A stretch of 64,000 nucleotides of DNA from Lactobacillus johnsonii ATCC 33200 (lineage in GTDB: Bacteria > Bacillota > Bacilli > Lactobacillales > Lactobacillaceae), in NCBI RefSeq assembly GCF_000159355.1, contig NZ_GG670121.1, positions 270,358-334,357 on the forward strand, given 5' to 3'. Under the pieces are notes generated by a model, which was not told where the DNA came from, did not search any database, and saw nothing but the letters and a program-made list of their open reading frames with translations. The position numbers and the translations under genes were made by a program. This document shows positions 9,321-16,604 of the stretch, one piece after another (the first letter of the stretch is position 1; each line of letters opens with the position of its first letter).

Positions 9321-10253
9321 TTATTTTTTCTCTTTAATAATATAAATTGGTCGATTCTTAACTTGTATATATACCCTACCAATATATTTACCTAAAATAC
9401 CAATGCAAAGAAGTTGCAGACCACCCAGTAATAATATAATGCATACCATTGAAGCCCAACCAAAAATGCTTGAACCTGGGTAAAGCACACGACGGATAAT
9501 CACTGCTATCAATCCAATAATTGATAAAATAAATGATCCTGTACCAATCCATACAGCCAAGTTAAGCGGAGCCTGAGAAAAGTCGGCAATCCCATCCATG
9601 GCGTACTTGAATAACTTCCAAGTGTTCCAGTCACTTTCACCAGCAACACGTTCAACGTTGTGATAGTCTAAGTATTTGGTCTTAAATCCAACCCAAGAGA
9701 AAATACCCTTTGAAAAACGGTTGTATTCAGGCATATTCAAAACTGCGTCTACCATTTGACGAGTCATCATTCGATAATCACGAGCTCCTGGTACGATTTC
9801 AGTATCAGAGATCTTATTAACCACCTTATAAAACATATCGCTTAAGAAGGACTTAAATTTAGCTTCTCCAGTACGATCCACTCTACGGGTTCCAATACAG
9901 TCGTATTCTCCGGTTTTAATTAGATCATACATTTGTGGTAAGAACTTAGGAGGATCTTGTAAGTCAACATCCATTACAACTACATAATCTCCAGTTGCCG
10001 CTTGAAGTCCAGCGTAAAGAGCGGATTCCTTACCAAAGTTTCTTGAAAATGAAACAAAGTGTACATGCTCTGGATCCTTCTTGCGTACTTCTTTAATTTC
10101 TTTTAGGGTATTATCCTTCGATCCATCGTTAATAAACCAATATTCTGGTTCTAGATCAGGAATAGTATCCATTACTTTATTCACTGCGGGATAAAAAAGT
10201 GGTACAGATTCTTCTTCATTATAACAAGGTACTATAATTGATAATTTTTTCAT
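9321..10253 (-). CDS. Family 2 polyprenyl-phosphate glycosyltransferase (GtrB/DPM1-like)
   Basis: A 310-residue enzyme. The N-terminal GT2 domain has PCYNEEESVPLFY, the nucleotide-binding region INDGSKDNT and the catalytic-type VVMDVDLQDPP. Two C-terminal transmembrane helices lie at roughly residues 230-295. Relatives (GtrB, CsbB, YkoT) load glucose or another sugar onto undecaprenyl phosphate at the inner membrane face. The gtrA-like gene ends 19 bases upstream and is transcribed first. Together they suggest a lipid-linked sugar donor and its flippase for decorating a wall polymer. The third partner, a GT-C transferase using the lipid-linked sugar, is not adjacent; the membrane protein at 36970-38676 is a remote candidate. 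Confidence 0.88.
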   Translation of the reverse strand: MKKLSIIVPCYNEEESVPLFYPAVNKVMDTIPDLEPEYWFINDGSKDNTLKEIKEVRKKDPEHVHFVSFSRNFGKESALYAGLQAATGDYVVVMDVDLQDPPKFLPQMYDLIKTGEYDCIGTRRVDRTGEAKFKSFLSDMFYKVVNKISDTEIVPGARDYRMMTRQMVDAVLNMPEYNRFSKGIFSWVGFKTKYLDYHNVERVAGESDWNTWKLFKYAMDGIADFSQAPLNLAVWIGTGSFILSIIGLIAVIIRRVLYPGSSIFGWASMVCIILLLGGLQLLCIGILGKYIGRVYIQVKNRPIYIIKEKK

Positions 10254-10272
10254 ACTTTAACAGTCTTTCTTA

Positions 10273-10710
10273 TTACTTTCTAACGTCTACTTTTGGTTTA
10301 GTAGTTTTAATTTTTCTAAAGGTAAGTAACTTATTAATTACAAATTGGATCAAGGTAGCGATAAATGTAGAAACAGCCTTTACAATCAATTGATTATAGC
10401 CAAGTTGAGTTACAAAAATAAATAGGCAGACAGTTGTAAACAAAGTTGTAATTTGTCCTACTAAATAATAGGAGATAAATCTTACTAATAATTTATCGTG
10501 AACCTTAAAGTTAAGAAAACTATTCCAGAAAAAGTTGTTGATCAACCCACAAGATGATGAAATAAAATTAGCTACTTCGACTTGCATCTTAAAGTGAGTT
10601 AAAATGGCAAAAATTCCAAAGTCAACACCTAATCCTAACACACCAATTAATACATAAATTATTAGCTGTCGCAAGTCTTCATTATGAAGTATTCTTTTAA
10701 AAATACCCAC
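10273..10710 (-). CDS. GtrA-family membrane protein (putative lipid-linked sugar flippase)
   Basis: A 145-residue protein with four hydrophobic helices, the size and layout of the GtrA/DPMS family. Typical family features are the start of the domain at QLIIYVLIGVLGLGVDF, NFFWNSFLNFKV after helix two and a basic tail. GtrA proteins are thought to flip polyprenyl-phospho-sugar across the membrane. The start is GTG with GAAGGG about 12 bases upstream. It forms a two-gene unit with the GT2 gene. Confidence 0.85.
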   Translation of the reverse strand: MGIFKRILHNEDLRQLIIYVLIGVLGLGVDFGIFAILTHFKMQVEVANFISSSCGLINNFFWNSFLNFKVHDKLLVRFISYYLVGQITTLFTTVCLFIFVTQLGYNQLIVKAVSTFIATLIQFVINKLLTFRKIKTTKPKVDVRK

Positions 10711-10778
10711 GGCTTATTTTCCCTTCTTTAATCAATCATTACTTATTTTAAACTAATTCTTTTTAAAATACTTTCTTT

Positions 10779-10807
10779 TTGACAAATTATTAATAATTTA
10801 ATACAAT
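10779..10807 (+). promoter_or_regulatory. Strong sigma-A promoter of rpsN
   Basis: TTGACA (10779-10784), an exact 17-base spacer and TACAAT (10802-10807) lie 87 bases before the rpsN start. This is one of the best promoters in the window. I found no clear Zur/AdcR-type palindrome overlapping it. Confidence 0.75.
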
Positions 10808-10893
10808 GTGCTTACTTTAAGTTAGCTCGAATTAGTCATTTTTTATTCTTAATTAAACTATTTTTTATACTCTATATTCGAAAGGAAAGATAT

Positions 10894-11151
10894 ATGGCAA
10901 AAAAATCCAAAATCGTTAAGGCTGCTAAGCAGCGTGAATTAATCAAGAAATACTATGAATTAAAAGAAGCTGGTGACGTAGAAGCATTAGCAAAATTACC
11001 GCTTGATGCTCACCCAACTCACTACCATAACCGTGATTTACATGATGGTAGACCACATGGTTATATGCGTAAGTTTGGTATATCACGTTTACGCTTTAAA
11101 GAATTAGCACACAAGGGACAACTTCCTGGTGTGCGTAAAGCTAGTTGGTAA
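10894..11151 (+). CDS. rpsN: 30S ribosomal protein S14, zinc-independent paralogue
   Basis: An 85-residue protein ending in the S14 signature ([26 protein letters not shown]). It lacks the CXXC...CXXC zinc ribbon of the S14 usually encoded in the spc operon of Firmicutes, so it is the C-minus form that can replace zinc-bearing S14 when zinc is scarce. It stands alone with its own strong promoter and terminator, away from ribosomal operons, as such paralogues usually do. GAAAGGAAA precedes the ATG. Whether a second, zinc-binding rpsN exists cannot be seen here. Confidence 0.95.
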   Translation: MAKKSKIVKAAKQRELIKKYYELKEAGDVEALAKLPLDAHPTHYHNRDLHDGRPHGYMRKFGISRLRFKELAHKGQLPGVRKASW

Positions 11152-11205
11152 AATTATAAAACTAGTTCTTAGTTAAATCAAAATTTAAACATATAGTCAC
11201 ACTTT

Positions 11206-11232
11206 AGACATTCCTGTTGGAATGTCTTTTTT
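11206..11232 (+). terminator. rpsN terminator
   Basis: A nine-bp stem AGACATTCC/GGAATGTCT (11206-11214 with 11219-11227) is followed by a run of T. Confidence 0.85.
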
Positions 11233-11266
11233 TGTATTTAATACTACAAATTCTCAATTCATATTT

Positions 11267-11275
11267 TGATATAAT
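11267..11275 (+). promoter_or_regulatory. Extended -10 promoter of the split membrane-peptide gene
   Basis: TGATATAAT is a TGnTATAAT extended -10 box; the -35 region is poor. The predicted transcript begins near 11282 and would open with a stem formed by 11285-11293 and 11303-11311, then the GGAGGTGG site at 11360-11367. Confidence 0.55.
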
Positions 11276-11440
11276 TTTTATTAGGCTTTTATAGATAGCT
11301 AATATAAGAGCTTAGTAACTTTTCATGGCTCTACACCCCTCACATATATTTTAGGTTACGGAGGTGGAAGTCATGATAATTTGGATAGGCTAGAGTGTTG
11401 GTCTGCCTTGATAATAGCTGCTATTGCTATCGGCATTGTC

Positions 11441-11640
11441 GTCAACTACCCCAGAATGAATTCTGGGCTTGGTGGTTCGTTAGCTTGCGCTAACTATTTC
11501 ACCAATTTGCTTAGATACAGGCTTAACTTGCTTGAATTGCGAAAATCCAAACAGCGGTTTTCCCAATTACCAAAGCCTTTTGAGTCCGCAAGTTGCCAAA
11601 CGGACTGCAGTCTATTTAGATTGCTTTTTTTATTTTAGGA
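11441..11640 (-). ncRNA. Presumptive omega-RNA of TnpB (scaffold region; 5' limit uncertain)
   Basis: In this family the guide RNA is made from the 3' end of tnpB through the right end of the element. On the minus strand this region holds the stem GTTAGC/GCTAAC (11494-11479), an eight-bp stem CCCAGAAT/ATTCTGGG (11467-11450) and the terminal GTAGTTGAC. The guide would be the flanking chromosome just beyond, 11440 down to about 11421. Structure and position support this; the processing ends are guesses. Confidence 0.6.
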
Positions 11641-12950
11641 TTTTTCCAAATACCTTTGCTTTTTTCTAAGATGTTTACAGAAGCATTCCAATCTCTTATG
11701 TGATAACTTCCGCATACTGGGCAAGTCCATTTCCGATCCTTAAGCGTAAGTTTCTTATAGCCGTTTTGTCCCATTATGTTTCCGCAATTATGACACCTTT
11801 GCGTAGTAAATTTTGGGTCAATCGTGACAAACTTTTTGCCATGAAGATCAGCTTTATATTCGAGCATGGTTAAGAAACTCCGCCATCCTGCATCAGAAAT
11901 AGATTGGGCAAGAACATGATTCTTTAACAGATTTTTACTTCTTAGTTCTTCGGCTACTACTAAATCGTGGTTTTTGATTAATGCAGTAGAAAGAACGTGC
12001 AAAAAGTCTTGTCTCTGTCTGCGAATCCTGTCGTGCAGTTTAGCGACGGCTAGGCGCTGTTTTTGATAGTTCTTGGATTCACACAAAGAGCGTCCTTCTT
12101 TTTTGGCTCTGCGTTCTCTACGTGAAAGTATTCTTTGAGCGTGGGCGAGCTTTTTCTTGGCTCTGCAATAAAACCTTGGATTAGCTACCATTGCACCGTT
12201 AGAATCCGTCAAGAAATTATCCAAGTTAAGATCAATGCCGATCTGCTTTTGTGTTTTAGCATAGTCTTTGACAAAGGCAATATCACTTCCCAGCTGTAAA
12301 GAAAGATAAAACTGATCGTCTGCCGTTTTCTTAATTGAAGCAGTGCCGATTCGAGTAGGAATACGGTCAAGCAGGCGCTTTTTAATCAGCTTGCGCAATC
12401 CTACAATTCTCACTGTTCCTAGTTTAGGAAGCTTAACATGCTTAGCGTCAATAAATCTAACCGTGCCATTATCAAGATAGGCTTCGTCTTGCTTTATGTA
12501 CTGACAGTTAGTCTGATATGACCAGTTGTTTCGTTTCTTGTGAAAGGTTGGTATTCCATAGCCAATTTTATGATAGTTTCTCCATGCTTTGTGATAATTT
12601 TGAATTGCATTGGCGATAGCCAAGCTATCAATGTCTTCAACACGCAAGAAATCATACTTATCTCTAATATTTTTAGGTTTAGAAATTAAGTCTTGCGTAT
12701 CAATCATTCTTAATGCTTGTTGATTTTCATATTCAGACATTCCCTGCATTACAAAGGGCAAACCGCTGCTAAGCTGTTTGATCCTATTGGCCTTTTTAAC
12801 GTGATAGATCAAACGGCCAGCGCCAACGTATTGGTTATAAACAAAACGCTGTGCGTCATAATTCTGCTTAATCATTTTCTTTTGATTATTGCTAGGATAG
12901 AACCTTACTTTTACGCCAAAGTGATATTCAAAACTGCTCATTCTTTTCAT
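11616..12950 (-). CDS. tnpB: TnpB, IS605-family RNA-guided nuclease
   Basis: A 444-residue protein with all parts of an active TnpB. The N-terminal helical/wedge region is followed by a split RuvC nuclease with Asp240 (IGIDLNLDN), Glu334 (VVAEELRSKN) and Asp420 (HIRDWNAS), and a zinc ribbon with Cys386, Cys389, Cys410 and Cys413. TnpB proteins use an omega-RNA from the element's right end to cut DNA next to a TAM, which preserves the element at vacated donor sites. No stop, frameshift or missing catalytic residue is seen. It is transcribed away from tnpA; the 98-base gap to tnpA should hold both promoters. Confidence 0.95.
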   Translation of the reverse strand: MKRMSSFEYHFGVKVRFYPSNNQKKMIKQNYDAQRFVYNQYVGAGRLIYHVKKANRIKQLSSGLPFVMQGMSEYENQQALRMIDTQDLISKPKNIRDKYDFLRVEDIDSLAIANAIQNYHKAWRNYHKIGYGIPTFHKKRNNWSYQTNCQYIKQDEAYLDNGTVRFIDAKHVKLPKLGTVRIVGLRKLIKKRLLDRIPTRIGTASIKKTADDQFYLSLQLGSDIAFVKDYAKTQKQIGIDLNLDNFLTDSNGAMVANPRFYCRAKKKLAHAQRILSRRERRAKKEGRSLCESKNYQKQRLAVAKLHDRIRRQRQDFLHVLSTALIKNHDLVVAEELRSKNLLKNHVLAQSISDAGWRSFLTMLEYKADLHGKKFVTIDPKFTTQRCHNCGNIMGQNGYKKLTLKDRKWTCPVCGSYHIRDWNASVNILEKSKGIWKNPKIKKAI

Positions 12951-13048
12951 TTTTTCACTCCCTTTATTGATATGATTTAATCATAGACTATGTAGATATT
13001 ATGATCAATAGTAAACGCTTATAAACAAAGAGGATAACAGTATTTCCT

Positions 13049-13513
13049 ATGATAAAAAAGAAAGACAAAATAAAAGACGCAGGCTATGAAAAGCACTACG
13101 TCTACAATACTCATTATCATTTGATTTGGTGTACCAAATACCGCAATCAGATTTTTACAAATACCAATTTAGCCGAAGAAATGCGAAAGCTTTTATTGCA
13201 GATTGCCGAGGATAATCAAATTAAGATAGAAAAAATGGAGATCATGCCCGAACATGTTCACTTATTGGTTAGCTTTAAGCCTTCTAAATCTGGTTCTAGT
13301 GTAATCAAGGCTCTAAAAGGCAGAAGTGGCAGGTTGTTTTTGCAGGCACATCCTGAAATTAGGCAAAACAAGATGTGGGGCGGACATCTATGGTCGCCAA
13401 GCTATTATTTTGGCAGTGTAGGCAATATGTCAAAAGAAGTGGTAGAGAAATACATCAACGATCAAGTCTATAACGCAATCAAAGACGGTAAGCACTATCC
13501 ATCCCCGCATTAA
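13049..13513 (+). CDS. tnpA: TnpA, IS200-type Y1 HUH transposase
   Basis: A 154-residue single-strand transposase of standard length. The HUH metal motif is PEHVHLLV (His69 and His71) and the nucleophile is probably Tyr135 in VVEKYIND. It cuts and rejoins the single-stranded ends of the element at the subterminal hairpins. AGAGGA lies upstream of the ATG with long spacing. Its stop codon lies inside the left-end hairpin. It looks intact, so the element may still move. Confidence 0.95.
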   Translation: MIKKKDKIKDAGYEKHYVYNTHYHLIWCTKYRNQIFTNTNLAEEMRKLLLQIAEDNQIKIEKMEIMPEHVHLLVSFKPSKSGSSVIKALKGRSGRLFLQAHPEIRQNKMWGGHLWSPSYYFGSVGNMSKEVVEKYINDQVYNAIKDGKHYPSPH

Positions 13514-13593
13514 AATACGGGGATTTACGGGCGAATCTCATTAAACGCATTGGGTATTTTCCTAATCCGTGCAGCAATTGCTTATGCAATAAC

Positions 13594-13683
13594 AAAAAAG
13601 GCTAATCACAAGGATTAGCCACACAATCAGTCATCTTAAGTTACGATTGAAGGTAGAGAGTGCGAGTCTCTATCTCCTTTTCT
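13594..13683 (-). ncRNA. Putative antisense RNA overlapping the 3' end of the split peptide gene
   Basis: On the minus strand a TATAAT box lies at 13695-13690. About seven bases later would begin an RNA of roughly 90 bases whose 5' part folds into the stem 13674-13667/13659-13652. It ends in a canonical terminator: stem 13620-13613/13607-13600 followed by six U (13599-13594). It is complementary to the last codons and 3' tail of the peptide mRNA. Convergent units sharing their 3' ends are typical of type I toxin-antitoxin loci such as txpA/ratA or par. Not tested; the -35 box is weak. Confidence 0.5.
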
Positions 13684-13689
13684 TTTACA
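13652..13689 (+). terminator. Plus-strand terminator of the split peptide gene
   Basis: The stem GGTAGAGA/TCTCTATC (13652-13659 with 13667-13674, one G-T pair), a seven-base loop and a pyrimidine tail rich in T form the end of the peptide mRNA. Confidence 0.65.
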
Positions 13690-13695
13690 ATTATA
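13690..13695 (-). promoter_or_regulatory. -10 box of the putative antisense RNA
   Basis: TATAAT on the minus strand just outside the plus-strand terminator. The region 17 bases upstream (ATGATA) is a poor -35, so strength is uncertain. Confidence 0.4.
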
Positions 13696-13730
13696 TAAGA
13701 TTTTGAAGTGAATATCATCATTAATATATT

Positions 13731-14123
13731 TTAGCTTTGTCTGGTAAATTCAATATTTTTGAGGATACCGAAAATATCACCAGCAATTGATTTTACTTTA
13801 AATGATTTTCGATCATCAGCTAACTTAGCACGCATAATTACTTCATCATCTTCATTTTTTATTTTTAAATCATTACCGGACAATTCATAAGTATCATTTT
13901 CTGATGTCGTACCATTTGTCATCTTTACTTTTTTATCATTAGAAAATTCTAGTTTTGTTTTTGATGTCACACCTAAAAATGTTGCTTGGTTAGTATAAGT
14001 TCCAGCTAAATGATGAGATCTATAATTACTCCATCCAATTAAGGAGATAATTGCTACCAGAACTATTACCGCAACTACAATCCAGTTTGCTTTGTTTTTC
14101 TTTGATTTTTCGTAGTTATGCAT
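13731..14123 (-). CDS. Unknown small membrane-anchored protein
   Basis: A 130-residue protein with a basic N-terminus, one transmembrane helix at about residues 15-31 (VVAVIVLVAIISLIGW) and an outward-facing beta-rich domain (GTYTNQATFLG, KLEFSNDKKVKM, TYELSGNDLKIK). Such short beta domains resemble lipocalin-like modules in Lactobacillus envelope proteins, but I do not assign a family. It follows the lipoprotein gene by 15 bases, so the two are probably co-transcribed and may work together. Confidence 0.7.
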   Translation of the reverse strand: MHNYEKSKKNKANWIVVAVIVLVAIISLIGWSNYRSHHLAGTYTNQATFLGVTSKTKLEFSNDKKVKMTNGTTSENDTYELSGNDLKIKNEDDEVIMRAKLADDRKSFKVKSIAGDIFGILKNIEFTRQS

Positions 14124-14138
14124 TAATTGACCTCTTTA

Positions 14139-14846
14139 TTACTCTTTCTCAAAAACCATGATTGTACTCATTCCGCTTTTCCAAAATACAATTAAGTTCT
14201 TTGAAGATGGAGCTTGTTTTTCACCATTAATTACAAAATCAGTAGAACCTGCTGGATAGAATGAAACAGACCAGTTAATTTGAGCATCATGTAATGAACC
14301 AGTTAAACTATTCTGCGTTTTTTGGAAGGTTAAGGGATGTAGATCGTCGTTATAACTTACTCCATCTTTATTAACAACTACTTTATCGCCGCCCACCATT
14401 TGGATTGTATTTGGAGTTACAACCAAGGTAATTGGATTTTCAGTATTCGCCTTGTCTTCTCCACCATCTCGAACAACAATTTTTGTGGATTTCCAGGTTC
14501 CAGCTAAGCTGCTATAGTTTCCTTGCTCAATCTGATCAAAGTTCATCTTGTTATCACTGTTATTGCTTTTAGCAGTGTTTTTTGTTTCTTTTTCAGCTTT
14601 AGTATTGGATTGCTTTATACTAGAGCTACTTTCACTCTTATTAGCCGAACTAGAGCTAGAAGATTGTTCACTGTCCATTTCTTCTGCGCTATTTTTAGAC
14701 TCGCCGCTTTGGTTCGAGCTCTTTTTAGTAGAAACTACTGAACTTTTCTTACTATCATGGTTTCCACTACTCGTATTTTGATTACTACAGCCTGCTAATA
14801 AAAGTGTTGACAATATTGCTGCTGTAATTAATACTTTCTTTTTCAT
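14139..14846 (-). CDS. Serine/lysine-rich surface lipoprotein of unknown function
   Basis: A 235-residue protein with a classical lipobox (LLLAGC, Cys at 20), a low-complexity linker rich in Ser, Lys and Asn to about residue 105, and a C-terminal globular domain (SLAGTWKSTKIVVRDGG through FVINGEKQAP) with beta-strand character. The tail FWKSGMSTIMVFEKE resembles domains found in Lactobacillus lipoproteins of unknown role. It is the first gene of a two-gene unit with the anchored protein downstream. Likely exported, lipid-anchored and reaching through the wall by the linker. Confidence 0.75.
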   Translation of the reverse strand: MKKKVLITAAILSTLLLAGCSNQNTSSGNHDSKKSSVVSTKKSSNQSGESKNSAEEMDSEQSSSSSSANKSESSSSIKQSNTKAEKETKNTAKSNNSDNKMNFDQIEQGNYSSLAGTWKSTKIVVRDGGEDKANTENPITLVVTPNTIQMVGGDKVVVNKDGVSYNDDLHPLTFQKTQNSLTGSLHDAQINWSVSFYPAGSTDFVINGEKQAPSSKNLIVFWKSGMSTIMVFEKE

Positions 14847-14888
14847 TACTTATCTATCCATACTTTTATTCTTCCTATTACTCATAAA

Positions 14889-14918
14889 AAAAGCATATTC
14901 GATTAGGAATATGCTTTT
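14889..14918 (-). terminator. Terminator of the LPQAG surface-protein gene
   Basis: A perfect 12-bp stem AAAAGCATATTC/GAATATGCTTTT with a six-base loop and a T run on the minus strand, 26 bases past the stop at 14944. Confidence 0.85.
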
Positions 14919-14943
14919 ATAGATACTAATTTTATACGCTTAA

Positions 14944-16402
14944 TTAGTCGTTCTTTCTCTTCTTACTTGCACCTAAAGCACCTAATCCAAGAGAAGCAAT
15001 TGACAAACCAGCTAAACTTGCAAATAAGCTAATCTTTTTGTCAGTTCCGGCTTGTGGCAATTTATTTTCGGTAGCTTTTGCTTGTGAGCCCTTTGCTGCA
15101 GCAGCTGGTGTAGTAGAAGTAGTCTTTACTTCATTTGAAGCATTCTTTGCTGGAGCAACAACTTTAACATCAGTAGTTTTTTCAGTTGCAGCTTTAGTAT
15201 CATTCTTAACTACACTTGCAGTATTTTCAGTAGCTTTGTTTTCACTCTTAACTACATCAGTGGTCTTAGTATTTGAACCTTCATTCTTAGCTACTGGAGT
15301 CTTAGTATCAGAAGTAGTCTTTGATGAAGTAGTTGAAGACTTACTTTCAGTAGTTTGGTTAGTATTTGATGATGTGTTTGTAGTTGATTGATCTTTCTTT
15401 GAAGTAGTATCGTTTGTTACTTTTTCAGAAGATTGATCCTTCTTTGCATCAGTTGCTGATTGGTTCTTGTTGTAAGAAGCATTTTCATCTGATTTGATAC
15501 CGTGATTTCTGTTGTAGGCGTCATAATCAATTTTTAATAGTTCTTTAGTCATATGCTGGAAGACCATTGTTTCTACCGTTATCATCAATATCATAAACTC
15601 GAACAACACTAGGATCGGTATACTTCAAAACCCACTGTTCATCTTTTCCAACATTCTTTGCTACAAAAGGAGCTAATTTATTAGCATAGTTATCTGCTTC
15701 ATTTTTATAATCTGATACGGATAAATTAGTTCGTGCACTTATTAGTGTTCCAAGATATGGATAAGTAATAGCACCATATAAACTTTCTAAGGCTTCATTA
15801 TTACGTCCTTGCATTTTAAGTCTTTGACTATCGCTCGGACTCATTTCGTAACCAACATTCAAAATTTCGTTTGGAACATGCGTATCAATTAATGCTTTAG
15901 CAGCATTGTTTTGATCAGTGGACAATTGGGTTTTTCTTTCATTAAAAGTATCATCAAGATATTTGTCTACTTTTCCTTTTGTATCTACTAACTGTGCATC
16001 GATTTTATCAAAATGTATTTGATCTTTATTTTCAATTCCATGTCCAAACCAATAATTCTCGTTTTTTACAATATTAGATAAGGGATCCGACTTAGGATAA
16101 GCAGCATCATAGTTTCTTGCTACTATTCCTTTAACTGGAGAATTAGAATATTTTTCCTCTATACGTTCTTGTTGAAGTGGATTCTCGTCAGGAACTCCTT
16201 GTCTACTATTTATAGTTTTTTGTGCACTAGCAACATTTAACTTACTGCTACCAGCATTAACTGTGTTTTGCTTAACTTCCGTGCTATTAGCATTGTTATT
16301 ATTTACTGCTTGTACATTGTCAGCTTTAGCAACATTTCCATTAAGCGCAAATGCTCCAGCTACAAACAAAGCAGACATCAACATTGTTGTTCTTTTCTTC
16401 AT
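14944..16402 (-). pseudogene. LPQAG sortase-anchored surface protein with a frameshift
   Basis: Two frames make one protein. The first (16402-15545) has a signal peptide and about 240 residues of alpha-helical domain resembling SEC10/PgrA surface-exclusion proteins, and ends at TAA just after GLPAYD. The second continues directly in another frame as KELLKIDYDAYNRNHG, a Thr/Ser/Lys-rich linker, then LPQAG, a hydrophobic segment and KKRKND (stop at 14944). The two meet at about 15547 by a net +1 shift (one inserted T or two lost bases). Without readthrough the exported product would lack its anchor. A sequencing error or a programmed shift cannot be excluded. A larger relative is at 44718-47525. 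Confidence 0.8.
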
Positions 16403-16454
16403 TTTACATCCTCCAAAAAAATAATAAATAACAGTTTATACAAGCGTAGTTTAA

Positions 16455-16462
16455 CCCCCCCC
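16455..16462 (-). repeat. Homopolymeric G8 tract upstream of the LPQAG surface gene
   Basis: Eight consecutive C on the plus strand (G on the coding strand), 53-60 bases before the surface-protein start. Upstream on the coding strand are TTGACT and TTGAAA, and downstream a TATAAA (16440-16435), so the tract lies in or beside the promoter spacer. Confidence 0.7.
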
Positions 16463-16555
16463 ATTTTCAACTAAGTCAAGCCTTTTCACACAATTTGTTG
16501 TAATTTTTTACACCGCTTTAATAACTTTCCCTTTATACCAACATTTTCCAAAAAC

Positions 16556-16602
16556 AAAAAATTCCGAAATTTATCATCAATTGATAGAATTTCGGAATTT
16601 TT
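16556..16602 (-). terminator. Terminator of hicAB
   Basis: Long complementary arms AATTCCGAAAT/ATTTCGGAATT flank an AT loop and end in a T run on the minus strand, just past the hicB stop. Confidence 0.75.
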
Positions 16603-16604
16603 TA

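Larger units (their letters stand above)
11441..13540. mobile_element. IS200/IS605-family insertion sequence (tnpA and tnpB divergent)
   Basis: An element of about 2.1 kb with a Y1 transposase and a TnpB nuclease on opposite strands, the IS605 arrangement. Left end (tnpA side, high coordinates): on the minus strand it follows TTTAA (13545-13541) directly and carries the hairpin CCCCG...CGGGG at 13503-13522. Right end (low coordinates): hairpins at 11450-11467 and 11479-11494, then GTAGTTGAC up to the junction at about 11441. There is no target duplication, as expected for single-strand transposition. The exact right boundary is ambiguous by three bases because GAC is repeated there; excision as drawn restores a reading frame. 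Confidence 0.85.
11381..13618 (+). pseudogene. 45-residue membrane-peptide gene split by an IS605-family element (type I toxin candidate)
   Basis: Codons 1-20 run from TTG at 11381 to 11440 and codons 21-45 plus TAG from 13541 to 13618; between them lies the insertion sequence. Removing 11441-13540 gives a continuous open frame: MDRLECWSALIIAAIAIGIV joined to LNALGIFLIRAAIAYAITKK and ANHKD. The product is a long hydrophobic stretch with a basic-to-acidic tail, as in small membrane toxins. GGAGGTGG lies 13 bases before the TTG; an ATG at 11373 opens a six-codon overlapping frame. A plus-strand terminator follows at 13652-13689 and a minus-strand RNA unit overlaps the 3' end. I do not recognise the peptide itself; the toxin idea rests on architecture. 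Confidence 0.6.

Noticed and set aside
10711-10893. Zur/AdcR operator in front of the zinc-free rpsN
   Set aside because: I searched by eye for a palindrome of the TTAAC...GTTAA type and found no convincing match.
11381-11638. An 85-codon open frame starting in the split peptide gene and running into the IS
   Set aside because: Only its first 20 codons belong to the peptide; the rest is reading through the IS right end and omega-RNA region.
15038-15391. Long open frame opposite the LPQAG surface gene
   Set aside because: It is the mirror of a Thr/Ser/Lys-rich repeat region, with no ribosome site and a low-complexity Val/Phe/Ser product.
15530-15560. Programmed +1 ribosomal frameshift to join the two halves of the surface protein
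   Set aside because: No slippery run, internal ribosome-like pausing site or downstream pseudoknot is evident; an ordinary indel is simpler.
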